This document shows, piece by piece, positions 16,547 to 25,533 of a DNA stretch of 64,000 nucleotides (within the stretch, counting starts at the first letter, position 1; the number at the start of each line of letters is the position of its first letter). The position numbers were made by a program, and so were the translations under genes. The DNA lies in contig NZ_CP015125.1 in NCBI RefSeq assembly GCF_001653755.1, positions 2,179,501 through 2,243,500 of the forward strand. Direction: 5' to 3'. This DNA comes from Dokdonia donghaensis DSW-1 (lineage in GTDB: Bacteria; Bacteroidota; Bacteroidia; Flavobacteriales; Flavobacteriaceae). Below the pieces are notes generated by a model. It was not told the origin of the DNA, did no database searches, and saw only the letters and a list, made by a program, of their open reading frames with translations.

Positions 16547-18403
16547 ATGGCTCAAGAAACACAATACAACGAAGATAATATACGCTCCCTCGACTGGAAG
16601 GAGCATATCCGTATGCGTCCCGGGATGTATATAGGTAAACTAGGCGACGGCTCAAGTGCAGATGACGGTATCTATATCCTTGTAAAAGAGGTCCTTGATA
16701 ACTGTATAGATGAATTTGTAATGGGTGCGGGTAAGACCATTGAGATTTCTATACAAGGCGAAAAAGTAATCGTACGCGATTACGGCCGTGGGATTCCGCT
16801 AGGAAAAGTGGTTGATGTTGTTTCAAAAATGAACACGGGTGGTAAGTATGACTCGCGTGCATTTAAGAAATCTGTAGGACTCAACGGTGTAGGTACAAAG
16901 GCGGTAAATGCACTTTCTAATTATTTTAGAGTAGAGTCTACCAGAGATGGTAAGTCTGCAAGTGCAGAGTTTGAGCGTGGAGAGCTTACAAATCAAGACT
17001 TGCTAGATGAGACTTCGCGTAGGCGCGGGACTAAGGTTTCGTTTGTACCAGATAGTGAGATATTCAAGAACTTTAAGTTTCGCTCTGAGTATGTAGAGCG
17101 CCTTATAAAGAACTATGTATACCTTAATCCGGGTCTGACTATTGTTTTTAATGGTGAGAAGTTCTTTTCTGAAAATGGATTAAAAGATTTACTATCTGAG
17201 TCTATAGCAGAGGGGGATAGACTTTATGATATTATCCATCTTAAAGGTGAAGATATTGAGGTTGCTATTACACATAGTAAAACGCAGTACTCAGAAGAGT
17301 ATCACTCTTTTGTAAACGGTCAGCATACCACTCAAGGAGGTACACACCAAGCGGCATTTAGAGAGAGTATTGTACGTACTATACGAGAGTTTTATGGTAA
17401 GAATTATGAGGCTTCAGATATTAGAAAGTCTATAGTATCAGCTATAAGTATCAAGGTAATTGAGCCTGTTTTTGAGTCACAGACAAAGACTAAACTAGGT
17501 TCTACAGATATGGGAGGAGACTTACCTACGGTAAGAACCTACATAAATGATTTCTTAAAAACGGCCCTAGATAACTTCTTACACAAAAATCCGCCAGTGG
17601 CAGATGCTTTGCAGCGCAAGATTTTACAGGCAGAGCGTGAGCGTAAAGATCTCTCTGGTATAAGAAAACTTGCAAAGGAGAGAGCAAAAAAAGCGAGTTT
17701 ACACAATAAGAAATTAAGAGATTGCCGTATACACCTTACAGATAGTAAAAAAGCGCGCAACCTAGAGACTACACTGTTTATCACAGAGGGAGACTCTGCA
17801 TCTGGATCTATAACAAAGTCACGAGATGTAAACACACAAGCGGTTTTTAGTCTTAAAGGGAAACCTCTTAATAGTTACGGTCTTTCTAAAAAGATTGTGT
17901 ACGAAAACGAAGAGTTTAACCTATTGCAAGCGGCACTCAATATAGAAGAATCTATAGAAGATTTACGCTATAATAACATTGTAATCGCAACCGATGCCGA
18001 TGTAGATGGTATGCACATACGCCTGTTGCTTATTACGTTTTTTCTTCAGTTTTTTCCAGAAGTTATTAAAGAGGGACACCTGTATATACTAGAGACGCCA
18101 CTTTTTAGAGTGCGTAACAAGAAGGAAACTATATACTGCTACAGTGATCAAGAAAAGGCAGATGCGATGGCAAAGCTAGGTGCAAAGCCAGAGATTACCC
18201 GATTCAAGGGACTTGGTGAGATATCGCCAGACGAGTTTCAGTTTTTTATAGGAGAAGATATCAGGCTAGCACCAGTGATGCTCGACAAAGCACTTATGAT
18301 AGAAGATCTTCTCTCTTTCTATATGGGTAAAAACACCCCAGATAGACAGAAGTTTATTATTGAAAATCTAAAGGTAGAACTAGATAGAGTAGTAGAGGAG
18401 TAA
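16547..18403 (+). CDS. parE: Topoisomerase IV subunit B
   Basis: A 618-residue type IIA topoisomerase ATPase subunit. The GHKL domain has EVLDNCIDEF, VRDYGRGIPLG and VGLNGVGTKAVNAL. The TOPRIM domain has LFITEGDSASGSI and ATDADVDGMHIR, and the C-terminal motif is RFKGLGEISPDEF. The length (shorter than most GyrB) and adjacency to the A subunit support ParE rather than GyrB. ATG 16547 (MAQETQ) begins the conserved protein; the frame is open 18 codons further. It is cotranscribed with parC, with a palindrome copy in the 36-nt gap. Confidence 0.88.
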   Translation: MAQETQYNEDNIRSLDWKEHIRMRPGMYIGKLGDGSSADDGIYILVKEVLDNCIDEFVMGAGKTIEISIQGEKVIVRDYGRGIPLGKVVDVVSKMNTGGKYDSRAFKKSVGLNGVGTKAVNALSNYFRVESTRDGKSASAEFERGELTNQDLLDETSRRRGTKVSFVPDSEIFKNFKFRSEYVERLIKNYVYLNPGLTIVFNGEKFFSENGLKDLLSESIAEGDRLYDIIHLKGEDIEVAITHSKTQYSEEYHSFVNGQHTTQGGTHQAAFRESIVRTIREFYGKNYEASDIRKSIVSAISIKVIEPVFESQTKTKLGSTDMGGDLPTVRTYINDFLKTALDNFLHKNPPVADALQRKILQAERERKDLSGIRKLAKERAKKASLHNKKLRDCRIHLTDSKKARNLETTLFITEGDSASGSITKSRDVNTQAVFSLKGKPLNSYGLSKKIVYENEEFNLLQAALNIEESIEDLRYNNIVIATDADVDGMHIRLLLITFFLQFFPEVIKEGHLYILETPLFRVRNKKETIYCYSDQEKADAMAKLGAKPEITRFKGLGEISPDEFQFFIGEDIRLAPVMLDKALMIEDLLSFYMGKNTPDRQKFIIENLKVELDRVVEE

Positions 18404-18411
18404 AAGAATAA

Positions 18412-18427
18412 CGCTTTCGCGAAAGCG
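18412..18427. repeat. Dispersed palindrome, exact 16-mer (between parE and parC)
   Basis: CGCTTTCGCGAAAGCG fills much of the short gap between the two topoisomerase genes, 12 nt before the parC ATG. Confidence 0.95.
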
Positions 18428-18439
18428 TAAACCAAATCA

Positions 18440-21121
18440 ATGAGCGAAGAAATAAACGACCATAACCAAGACGAAGAATTAAACTCAGATATGCTTCCAT
18501 CTCAAACAGGAGAAGGAAGTGGGGAGACGATTACTCGTGTCTCTGGAATGTTTGAAGATTGGTTTTTAGACTATGCATCTTATGTAATACTAGAGCGTGC
18601 TGTACCTGCAATAGAGGATGGCTTTAAGCCTGTGCAACGACGTATTATGCACGCGCTTAAGGAGCTAGATGATGGCCGTTATAATAAAGTGGCAAATGTG
18701 GTAGGGCACACAATGCAGTATCATCCTCACGGTGATGCGAGTATAGGTGATGCAATGGTGCAAATAGGCCAGAAAGACCTACTTATTGATACACAGGGTA
18801 ACTGGGGTAATATTTTAACCGGAGACCGCGCGGCGGCATCTAGATATATTGAGGCACGCCTCTCAAAATTTGCACTAGACGTTGTTTATAACCCAAAGAT
18901 TACAGACTGGCAGGCCTCTTATGATGGTCGTAAAAAAGAGCCTATAAACTTACCGGTAATGTTTCCTTTATTACTTGCTCAAGGAGCAGAGGGAATTGCT
19001 GTAGGGTTAAGTACTAAGGTAATGCCTCACAACTTTATAGAACTCATAGATGCTTCTATAAAACATCTCAAAGGAAAACGATTTACCATTTATCCAGATT
19101 TTCCTACCGCTGGTATTGCAGATTTTACAGACTATAAAGATGGTTTAAGAGGCGGGAAGATACGCTGTCGTGCTCGTATGAGCCAGCAGGATAAAAACAC
19201 GCTAGTAATTACTGAGCTACCTTTTGGACAGACTACTACATCGCTCATAGATTCTATCCTTAAAGCAAATGATAAGGGTAAAATCAAGATAAAAAAGATA
19301 GAAGATAATACCTCTGCAAATGTTGAGATTCTTGTGCATTTGCCTAGTGGTATTTCTCCAGATAAAACCATAGATGCATTGTATGCATTTACAAATTGTG
19401 AGACATCTATATCACCACTAGGTTGTGTTATTGAAGATAACAAGCCACTTTTTGTGGGAGTGTCAGAAATGTTACGTAGGTCTACAGATCGTACAAAAGC
19501 ACTTCTTAAGTCTGAGTTAGAAATACAACTTGGAGAGTTTGAAAACCAATGGCATTATGCTTCACTAGAGCGTATTTTTATTGAGAATAGAATTTACCGT
19601 GATATTGAAGAACAAGAGACTTGGGATGGTGTAATTAAAGCTATAGATGAAGGTTTAAAACCTCACATAGGTCACTTGAAACGTGCTGTGACTGTTGAAG
19701 ATATTACACGTCTTACCGAGATACGAATTAAACGTATATCTAAGTTTGATATTGATAAAGCACAGCAGAAGATAGATGCACTTGAGAATCAAATAGCCCA
19801 AGTAAAACATCATCTAGATAATCTCACGCAGTATGCGATAGACTACTTTACGCGTCTCAAAAAAGATTACGGAAAAGGCAAAGAACGTAAAACTGAGATC
19901 CGTGTTTTTGACGATATTCAAGCAGCTAAGGTTGTGCTCAGAAACACTAAACTTTATGTAAACAGGGCCGAAGGCTTTGTAGGTACTTCTCTTAAAAGAG
20001 ACGAGTATGTTACAGATTGTTCAGACATAGATGATATTATTGTATTTACAAAGTCTGGATCTATGATGGTGGTTAAGGTGGAGTCTAAAACCTTTATAGG
20101 TAAAGACATCATACACGTAGCTATCTTTAAGAAAAAAGATAAACGCACCACCTATAATATGATTTACAGAGCAGGTAGTGGTTTACCTACTTATGTAAAA
20201 CGTTTTAATGTTACCTCTGTCACGCGTAATAATGATTACCAGCTTGCTGGTGATAAAAAAGGAGCACAAGTACTCTATTTTAGCGCAAATCCAAATGGTG
20301 AGGCAGAGCTTGTTACCGTCTATTTAAGAGCTGTAGCCTCTGTGAAGAAACTTAGACTTGAGGTAGACTTTGCAGATGTACTCATAAAAGGGAGATCTTC
20401 AAAAGGAAATATTGTCTCAAAAAATGCTGTAAAATCTGTAGAGCTTAAGGAGAAAGGCCTTTCTACGCTCAAGCCTCGTAAAATATGGTTTGACGAGACT
20501 GTGCAAAGACTCAATCTTGATGAGCGTGGAGATCTTCTGGGAGAATTTAGACCAGATGACAGATTACTTATCATTAACCAGCACGGTAACGTGCGTACCA
20601 TTATACCAGAGGTAACGCATCATTTTGATGATGATATGATTGTACTAGAGAAGTGGGTGCCTAAAAAGCCTATAACCGCAATTTATTGGGATGGAGAAAA
20701 GGAACGTTACTACGGTAAGCGTTTTTTAATAGATAGTCCAGATAAGGAAGAAACCTTTATTTCAGATCATAGCAACAGCCAGCTAGAACTTGTATCTACA
20801 GACTGGAGACCTGTTGCAGAGATGGTTTTTTACAAGCAACGTGGTAAAGACCAGCGTGAGAATGAAACAGTCTCTATGGAAGATTTTATCGCTATTAAGG
20901 GTATTTCGGCAATGGGTAATACGTTCTTTACTGAAAAGCTAAAAGGCCTCAACTGGATAGACTCTCTACCTTATGAAGAAGTGCAAGAGGTACCTAAAAC
21001 AGAGATAGAAGTAGTAGATGAGAAGGTTATTAGTCCTTCAGGAGACGCTACTGCAGAGGGCACAAAGCCTAGTGATGATGAAAACGGGGATGACGGCGAA
21101 GGGCAAACTACCTTATTTTAA
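18440..21121 (+). CDS. parC: Topoisomerase IV subunit A
   Basis: An 893-residue DNA-breakage subunit that works with ParE to decatenate chromosomes. FEDWFLDYASYVILERAVPA and DGFKPVQRRIMHAL open the breakage-reunion domain. The catalytic tyrosine region is RAAASRYIEARLSKFA. A coiled-coil segment (about 430-480) and a beta-pinwheel-like C-terminal region follow. The last about 60 residues are acidic and low in complexity. The quinolone-resistance region reads HPHGDASIGDAM, with Asp/Ala/Ser residues of wild-type character. Confidence 0.88.
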   Translation: MSEEINDHNQDEELNSDMLPSQTGEGSGETITRVSGMFEDWFLDYASYVILERAVPAIEDGFKPVQRRIMHALKELDDGRYNKVANVVGHTMQYHPHGDASIGDAMVQIGQKDLLIDTQGNWGNILTGDRAAASRYIEARLSKFALDVVYNPKITDWQASYDGRKKEPINLPVMFPLLLAQGAEGIAVGLSTKVMPHNFIELIDASIKHLKGKRFTIYPDFPTAGIADFTDYKDGLRGGKIRCRARMSQQDKNTLVITELPFGQTTTSLIDSILKANDKGKIKIKKIEDNTSANVEILVHLPSGISPDKTIDALYAFTNCETSISPLGCVIEDNKPLFVGVSEMLRRSTDRTKALLKSELEIQLGEFENQWHYASLERIFIENRIYRDIEEQETWDGVIKAIDEGLKPHIGHLKRAVTVEDITRLTEIRIKRISKFDIDKAQQKIDALENQIAQVKHHLDNLTQYAIDYFTRLKKDYGKGKERKTEIRVFDDIQAAKVVLRNTKLYVNRAEGFVGTSLKRDEYVTDCSDIDDIIVFTKSGSMMVVKVESKTFIGKDIIHVAIFKKKDKRTTYNMIYRAGSGLPTYVKRFNVTSVTRNNDYQLAGDKKGAQVLYFSANPNGEAELVTVYLRAVASVKKLRLEVDFADVLIKGRSSKGNIVSKNAVKSVELKEKGLSTLKPRKIWFDETVQRLNLDERGDLLGEFRPDDRLLIINQHGNVRTIIPEVTHHFDDDMIVLEKWVPKKPITAIYWDGEKERYYGKRFLIDSPDKEETFISDHSNSQLELVSTDWRPVAEMVFYKQRGKDQRENETVSMEDFIAIKGISAMGNTFFTEKLKGLNWIDSLPYEEVQEVPKTEIEVVDEKVISPSGDATAEGTKPSDDENGDDGEGQTTLF

Positions 21122-21192
21122 TAGCACAGCATTTGAGTATTTTGAACTCAATATCCATTTTTAATCTTACGAAAACATAAATTAGTTTGCCG

Positions 21193-21200
21193 TATATTTG
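21193..21200 (+). promoter_or_regulatory. Candidate -7 promoter element
   Basis: TATATTTG (TAnnTTTG) lies 31 nt before the ATG of the T9SS-sorted protein gene. The -33 box is weak. Confidence 0.45.
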
Positions 21201-21231
21201 ATAGACTAGACCTATTTTATGTGGTAGTATT

Positions 21232-22995
21232 ATGAAGCAATTAAGACATTATATCAATTTAAAGATCCTTTCTTTAGTGGTATTTGTTCTTTTTTCCGCT
21301 TTCGCGAAAGCGTATACTACATATGATCCCTGCGCATTACTTACTTCACCCGTACCAGGAGCTACAGATGTAGGAGTAACCGAAACGATATTTTTTGAAG
21401 ATATACCTGGTGCGGTGAGTTACTTTGTAGATCTAGGTACTACCCCTGGTGGCATAGACATTCTTAATAATTATAACGCAGGAAGTACTCCGCAGTTTAC
21501 AGCCCCACAAGGATTTCCAGAGAGTACATTAATATATATAACTATAAGAGGTTTTTTTCCGAGCGGAAATACCGTGAGTTGTGATGCTCAATTTTTTACT
21601 ACAGAAGATAATACGCTTCCACCGGGATGTACAGAAGTTGTTTCTCCCATAAATGGCGCGGTAGATGTATCTGTAAGCACAAGTATTTCGTGGTCTTATG
21701 CTCCACGAGCTACGGGTTATATTATAAACATAGGCACATCACCAGGGGCCACAGATATTATAAATGGGCAAGATTTGGGTAACACGCTTACCTTTACGCC
21801 ACCATTTGACTTAGAGTCTGATACTACCTATTATATTACCATAATACCTTATAATGAAAACGGGCAAGTTACTACCTGTACAGAAACTAGCTTTACTACA
21901 GAGGTCATAGCATCTGAGATACCGGAGTGCACGCAACTTTTTAGTCCTATAGATGGGGCAATAGAGGTCGCTCTTACACCACTGCTTGAGTGGTTTCCGG
22001 TAGATAATGTAGAAGGCTATTTGATAAAAATAGGCTCAACCCCAGACGGCGATGATGTACTAGCAAATACAAACATAGGGTTAACCACATCTACACCTGT
22101 AATAGACTTTGAGGAAGGCGTTACCTACTATGTAACCATCACACCCTTTAATGCAGCTGGGCAAGCTCAGAATTGCACGCAAACTAGTTTTACAACAACC
22201 CTGGGCTGCGGACCGTATACAGATGGTATTACAGGTGAAATGGTCGATCTTAACCCTGTAATTAATCTTGAAGATTCTTATGAGATTTGTGAAGAACAGT
22301 CTCCCTTGCAGTTAAGTTATCCAGATCCTTATGAATCTATATTTTGGTATGAGATTATAGAAGGGCAGCAACAACTTCTCTCATCAGATCCTAATATTGC
22401 TATCACTCAGACAGGGACTTATTTGCTAGAAGTAAATGAAGAGGCAATGGTAGAGGCAGGTTTTGTAATCTGCACAGCCACACATATGTTTGACGTGACA
22501 ATATCTACAGCTCCTGTAATAAGTAATCTAGTTATTTCAAATCAAGGTGCAACGGCAAGTGTGCTTGTGGAGCTAGAGGGGGAAGGAAATTTTGAATTTG
22601 CTAGTGGTAATCCTGCAGGACCTTATCAAGCTAGCCCATTATTGCAAAATATAAATCCATTAGATATACAAGTATACGTGAGAGATATAGGGGGCTGTGG
22701 TATGGATAGTAGAGTAATACGTCCAGACCCAGGTTTTCCAAAATATTTTACACCTAATGGTGACGGTATAAATGATACCTGGCAGGTAAGGGGAGTAGTA
22801 GTAAATGGAGAGACAGTTACTAGCATAGAGATTTATGACCGTTACGGTAAGCGATTAAAAACCATTTTGCCCTATGGTCTTGGCTGGGATGGAACCTACC
22901 ACGGAAGACAATTATTAGATAGTGGATTTTGGTACAAAGCAAATACAGCGTCTAACGTAATCTTTACGGGCTATTTTGCATTAAGACGACAATAG
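21232..22995 (+). CDS. T9SS type B sorting-domain surface protein with Fn3-like repeats
   Basis: A 587-residue secreted protein. The signal peptide is LVVFVLFSAFAKAYTTY; its cleavage region is encoded by a palindrome copy. Three related modules of about 100 residues follow, each with SPxxGAxxVxxxxxxxW, a GTxxGxxDIxxxxN stretch and TYYxTIxPxNxxGQxxxCTxTSFTT. They resemble fibronectin III-like modules. The C-terminus has YFTPNGDGINDTWQ, IEIYDRYGKRLK and GWDGTYHGRQL, a CHU_C/T9SS type B sorting domain. It should be exported by the type IX system and act at the cell surface; the ligand is unknown. Confidence 0.85.
   Translation: MKQLRHYINLKILSLVVFVLFSAFAKAYTTYDPCALLTSPVPGATDVGVTETIFFEDIPGAVSYFVDLGTTPGGIDILNNYNAGSTPQFTAPQGFPESTLIYITIRGFFPSGNTVSCDAQFFTTEDNTLPPGCTEVVSPINGAVDVSVSTSISWSYAPRATGYIINIGTSPGATDIINGQDLGNTLTFTPPFDLESDTTYYITIIPYNENGQVTTCTETSFTTEVIASEIPECTQLFSPIDGAIEVALTPLLEWFPVDNVEGYLIKIGSTPDGDDVLANTNIGLTTSTPVIDFEEGVTYYVTITPFNAAGQAQNCTQTSFTTTLGCGPYTDGITGEMVDLNPVINLEDSYEICEEQSPLQLSYPDPYESIFWYEIIEGQQQLLSSDPNIAITQTGTYLLEVNEEAMVEAGFVICTATHMFDVTISTAPVISNLVISNQGATASVLVELEGEGNFEFASGNPAGPYQASPLLQNINPLDIQVYVRDIGGCGMDSRVIRPDPGFPKYFTPNGDGINDTWQVRGVVVNGETVTSIEIYDRYGKRLKTILPYGLGWDGTYHGRQLLDSGFWYKANTASNVIFTGYFALRRQ
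21297..21312. repeat. Dispersed palindrome, exact 16-mer (in a signal peptide)
   Basis: CGCTTTCGCGAAAGCG encodes AFAKA at the signal-peptide cleavage region of the T9SS-sorted protein. Confidence 0.95.
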
Positions 22996-23003
22996 ATTAG
23001 GTA

Positions 23004-23016
23004 CGCTTTCGCGAAA
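23004..23016. repeat. Dispersed palindrome, right-truncated copy
   Basis: CGCTTTCGCGAAA followed by AAAT, just after the T9SS-sorted protein gene. Confidence 0.75.
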
Positions 23017-23127
23017 AAATAGATTTATTTTATCATTAGTTAATTTAATTTATTATTGATTTTGAGAGCATTACCATTAGAGATTAATTTTTAAGGTAAA
23101 GTTTATAAATTAATCCTCATTTTATTC

Positions 23128-23158
23128 TTGTTTTCTTGTATTTCTTGATGTACATTTG
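23128..23158 (+). promoter_or_regulatory. Promoter of the tRNA-Ser-Pro-Arg operon
   Basis: TTG (23128-23130), a 20-nt spacer and TACATTTG (23151-23158) match the Bacteroidetes sigma factor consensus closely. The first tRNA starts 39 nt after the -7 box. Confidence 0.75.
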
Positions 23159-23196
23159 CATCCGCTTACAATAAGCAAGTTCATTTATTAGTGAAA

Positions 23197-23285
23197 GGAG
23201 AGGTGCCTGAGTGGCCGAAAGGAGCGGTTTGCTAAATCGTCGTAGGTGGAAACACTTACCCAGGGTTCGAATCCCTGTCTCTCCG
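23197..23285 (+). tRNA. tRNA-Ser (anticodon GCU)
   Basis: An 89-nt gene with the long variable arm of serine tRNAs. The acceptor GGAGAGG pairs with TCTCTCC, ending in one G-U pair. The anticodon loop TTGCTAA carries GCT at 23231-23233. The T loop is GGTTCGAATCC. CCA is not encoded. Confidence 0.95.
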
Positions 23286-23355
23286 CAAGTGTCAAAAAAA
23301 GTCTACTTTATAGATTTTTTTTTGATGTATGGGATTATGCACTTTGTGCAGGTCT

Positions 23356-23430
23356 CGGGGTATAGCGTAGCCCGGTTATCGCGCCTCGTTTGGGACGAGG
23401 AGGTCGCAAGTTCGAATCTTGCTACCCCGA
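23356..23430 (+). tRNA. tRNA-Pro (anticodon UGG)
   Basis: A 75-nt gene. The acceptor CGGGGTA pairs with TACCCCG. The anticodon stem CCTCG/CGAGG carries the loop TTTGGGA with anticodon TGG. CCA is not encoded. Confidence 0.95.
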
Positions 23431-23444
23431 CTTTTTGTTGATTA

Positions 23445-23518
23445 GGGCTCTTAGCTCAGCTGGATAGAGCACCTCCCTTCTAAGGAGGCGGTCGAAGGTT
23501 CGAATCCTTCAGGGCTCA
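23445..23518 (+). tRNA. tRNA-Arg (anticodon UCU), integration target
   Basis: A 74-nt gene. The acceptor GGGCTCT pairs with AGGGCTC using two G-U pairs. The anticodon stem CCTCC/GGAGG carries loop CTTCTAA with anticodon TCT. Its last 16 bases plus one form the left copy of a 17-bp repeat that bounds a mobile element, so the tRNA stays intact after integration. Confidence 0.93.
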
Positions 23519-23519
23519 C
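23503..23519 (+). repeat. Left attachment-site core (in tRNA-Arg)
   Basis: AATCCTTCAGGGCTCAC, identical to 37672-37688. It covers the T-arm and acceptor 3' strand of tRNA-Arg. Confidence 0.92.
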
Positions 23520-23530
23520 TTTCAATACTT

Positions 23531-23560
23531 ATAACCCTCTGTTTTACAGGGGGTTATTTT
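23531..23560 (+). terminator. Element-borne terminator after tRNA-Arg
   Basis: ATAACCCTCTG / CAGGGGGTTAT stem with a TTTTA loop, then TTTTG. It lies inside the element and now ends the tRNA operon. Confidence 0.75.
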
Positions 23561-23575
23561 GTTTAAAAACCTTAC

Positions 23576-23596
23576 TGTACCGCTTTTTGTACCGCT
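23576..23596 (+). repeat. Left pair of integrase arm-type repeats
   Basis: TGTACCGCT at 23576-23584 and 23588-23596 (12-bp period), the same pair as at 37537-37557. It begins 57 bp inside the left core and probably binds the integrase N-terminal domain (inference). Confidence 0.65.
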
Positions 23597-23658
23597 AGAT
23601 TTACATTGTTTTAGAACTGCACAAATTATTATATCCCCCTCTTGTTAATTTTACTCAG

Positions 23659-23765
23659 TTGCAACCATAGACGTTGCAATAATAGGATACATTCATATAA
23701 AAGCCTGTAATTTCCTTTATTTACGTCTAAGTGGCAATAAGTAACCTTGCAACTGGATACGTTGC
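23659..23765. promoter_or_regulatory. Two GCAAC-N7-GTTGC inverted repeats upstream of hsdM
   Basis: The first copy is TTGCAAC-CATAGAC-GTTGCAA (23659-23679). The second is TTGCAAC-TGGATAC-GTTGC (23747-23765). They are 88 bp apart, within the roughly 370-bp gene-free stretch before hsdM. Each is a bipartite dyad with a 7-bp spacer, a shape expected of a dimeric regulator site. Confidence 0.5.
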
Positions 23766-23843
23766 GCTATACGCTTCTTAATCCTTTTGCGTCGTATCAA
23801 ACTTGATGTTAATAAAACAAGATCATACATTAAGAAAATACTT

Positions 23844-23877
23844 ACGTAAATATACCTTACTTCACTTATATTTACGT
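23844..23877. promoter_or_regulatory. Perfect 11-12-11 dyad over the hsdM promoter
   Basis: ACGTAAATATA, a 12-bp spacer and TATATTTACGT form a perfect inverted repeat. The right arm contains TATATTTA (23867-23874), close to the TAnnTTTG -7 box. A repressor bound here would block the promoter. ATG 23931 lies 54 nt downstream. Confidence 0.6.
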
Positions 23878-23930
23878 TGAGTTATCTTTTTGATGCTCAA
23901 ATGTACAACCTAGCACAATCAAATTACATA

Positions 23931-25532
23931 ATGTCAGAAGAACAGAAGAAACTACTAGAGAAACAATTATGGGCCATTGCAAACCTTTTACGTGGTAAGA
24001 TGGATGCAGATGATTATAGAAACTACATCTTAGGCTTCATATTCTTTAAATATCTATCAGAAAAGCTACACCTCTATGCAGATGAAATTCTTGCACCAGA
24101 TAATCTTACTTATGAAACTCTAGATGAAAACAGCGATACAGGTAAGATCTATATAGAAGCGGTAAAAAAAGCCTGTGTTAAAAACTTAGGATACTTCCTT
24201 AAACCATCAGAGTTATTTACCTCTATTGCACAAAAAGGAAATAACCTTTCTGAGATTACTACAAATGATAATGATGAGGCAACACAGTTTTTTATTATAG
24301 AAGACCTAGAGCGCATACTTACTAATATAGAACAGAGCACAATGGGTACAGAGTCTGAAGATGACTTTGTAAAACTCTTTGAAGATCTTGATCTCACTTC
24401 TGGTAAACTAGGTAGAACGGTAAAAGCACAAAACGAAACCATAGCAAAAATCATCACACACCTAGATGATATAGATTTCCAACTGCAAGACTCAGATAGT
24501 GATTTACTGGGAGATGCATACGAGTTTCTTATAGGTGAGTTTGCGGCTGGAGCAGGTAAAAAAGCAGGAGAGTTTTATACACCCCAAGAAGTTTCTACCA
24601 TACTTGCAAAGATTGTAACCACACGTAAAAAACGTATAAAATCTGTATATGACCCTACTTGTGGTAGTGGTTCACTGTTGTTACGAGTAGCAAAGGAGGT
24701 AGATGATGTAGGTATGTTTTACGGCCAAGAGTTAAACCGTACTACCTATAACCTTGCACGTATGAATATGATACTGCACGATGTACATTACAGAAAGTTT
24801 GATATTAAACAAGAAGACACGCTTGAAGAACCGCAGCACATAGGTATAGATCTTAAAGCAGAAGCTATTGTTGCAAACCCTCCCTTTTCTGCAAAGTGGA
24901 GTGCAAAGGGCATCTTTAGTACAGATGACCGTTTTAGCCAGTATGGTAAACTAGCTCCCAAGACTAAGGCAGATTTTGCTTTTGTACAGCATATGATACA
25001 CCATCTAGATGAAAATGGTATAATGGCAACCGTGTTACCTCACGGAGTACTCTTTAGAGGGAGTAGTGAGGCACATATACGCCGTTATCTTATTGAGGAT
25101 CGCAACTATATAGATGCAGTTATAGGCTTACCTGCAAATATCTTCTTTGGTACAAGCATACCTACGTGTATACTTGTTATTAAAAAGTGTAGAGAGGTAA
25201 ATGAAGATATACTATTTATAGATGCCAGTGATCATTTTGAAAAGAAAGGAAAAGACAATAAGCTATTACCAGAACATATTACTCAAATAGTAGAAACCTA
25301 TGCAGATAGAAAAGTAACCGATAAGTATAGCTACCGTGCAACTCTTCAAGAAATCGCAGAGAATGACTACAACCTTAACATACCGCGCTATGTAGATACC
25401 TTTGAGGAGGAAGAACCTGTAGATATTAACGCTGTCGCGAAAGAAATAAAAGCGCTTGATCTAGCCATTAAAGAAACTGACACCAGAATAGCTGCCTATT
25501 GCAAGGAGTTGAATGTTGAAACACCTTTTTAA
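23931..25532 (+). CDS. hsdM: Type I restriction-modification DNA methyltransferase subunit
   Basis: A 533-residue N6-adenine methyltransferase. The N-terminal helical domain is KQLWAIANLLRGKMDADDYR. SAM motif I is DPTCGSGSLLLRVA (about residue 240) and the catalytic motif IV is NPPFSAKW (about 316). HGVLFRGSSEAHIRRYLIE and GLPANIFFGTSIPTCIL are typical of HsdM. ATG 23931 (MSEEQKK) is preferred to TTG 23877, which lies inside the promoter dyad. It starts the operon with hsdS and protects host DNA from the HsdR nuclease at 30616. Confidence 0.93.
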   Translation: MSEEQKKLLEKQLWAIANLLRGKMDADDYRNYILGFIFFKYLSEKLHLYADEILAPDNLTYETLDENSDTGKIYIEAVKKACVKNLGYFLKPSELFTSIAQKGNNLSEITTNDNDEATQFFIIEDLERILTNIEQSTMGTESEDDFVKLFEDLDLTSGKLGRTVKAQNETIAKIITHLDDIDFQLQDSDSDLLGDAYEFLIGEFAAGAGKKAGEFYTPQEVSTILAKIVTTRKKRIKSVYDPTCGSGSLLLRVAKEVDDVGMFYGQELNRTTYNLARMNMILHDVHYRKFDIKQEDTLEEPQHIGIDLKAEAIVANPPFSAKWSAKGIFSTDDRFSQYGKLAPKTKADFAFVQHMIHHLDENGIMATVLPHGVLFRGSSEAHIRRYLIEDRNYIDAVIGLPANIFFGTSIPTCILVIKKCREVNEDILFIDASDHFEKKGKDNKLLPEHITQIVETYADRKVTDKYSYRATLQEIAENDYNLNIPRYVDTFEEEEPVDINAVAKEIKALDLAIKETDTRIAAYCKELNVETPF

Positions 25533-25533
25533 G

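Noticed and set aside
23211..23441. Plus-strand ORF of 76 codons
   Set aside because: It lies across tRNA-Ser and tRNA-Pro and only reads through their sequence.
25432..25446. GCTGTCGCGAAAG near the end of hsdM as a palindrome copy
   Set aside because: Only the right half matches; too degenerate to count.
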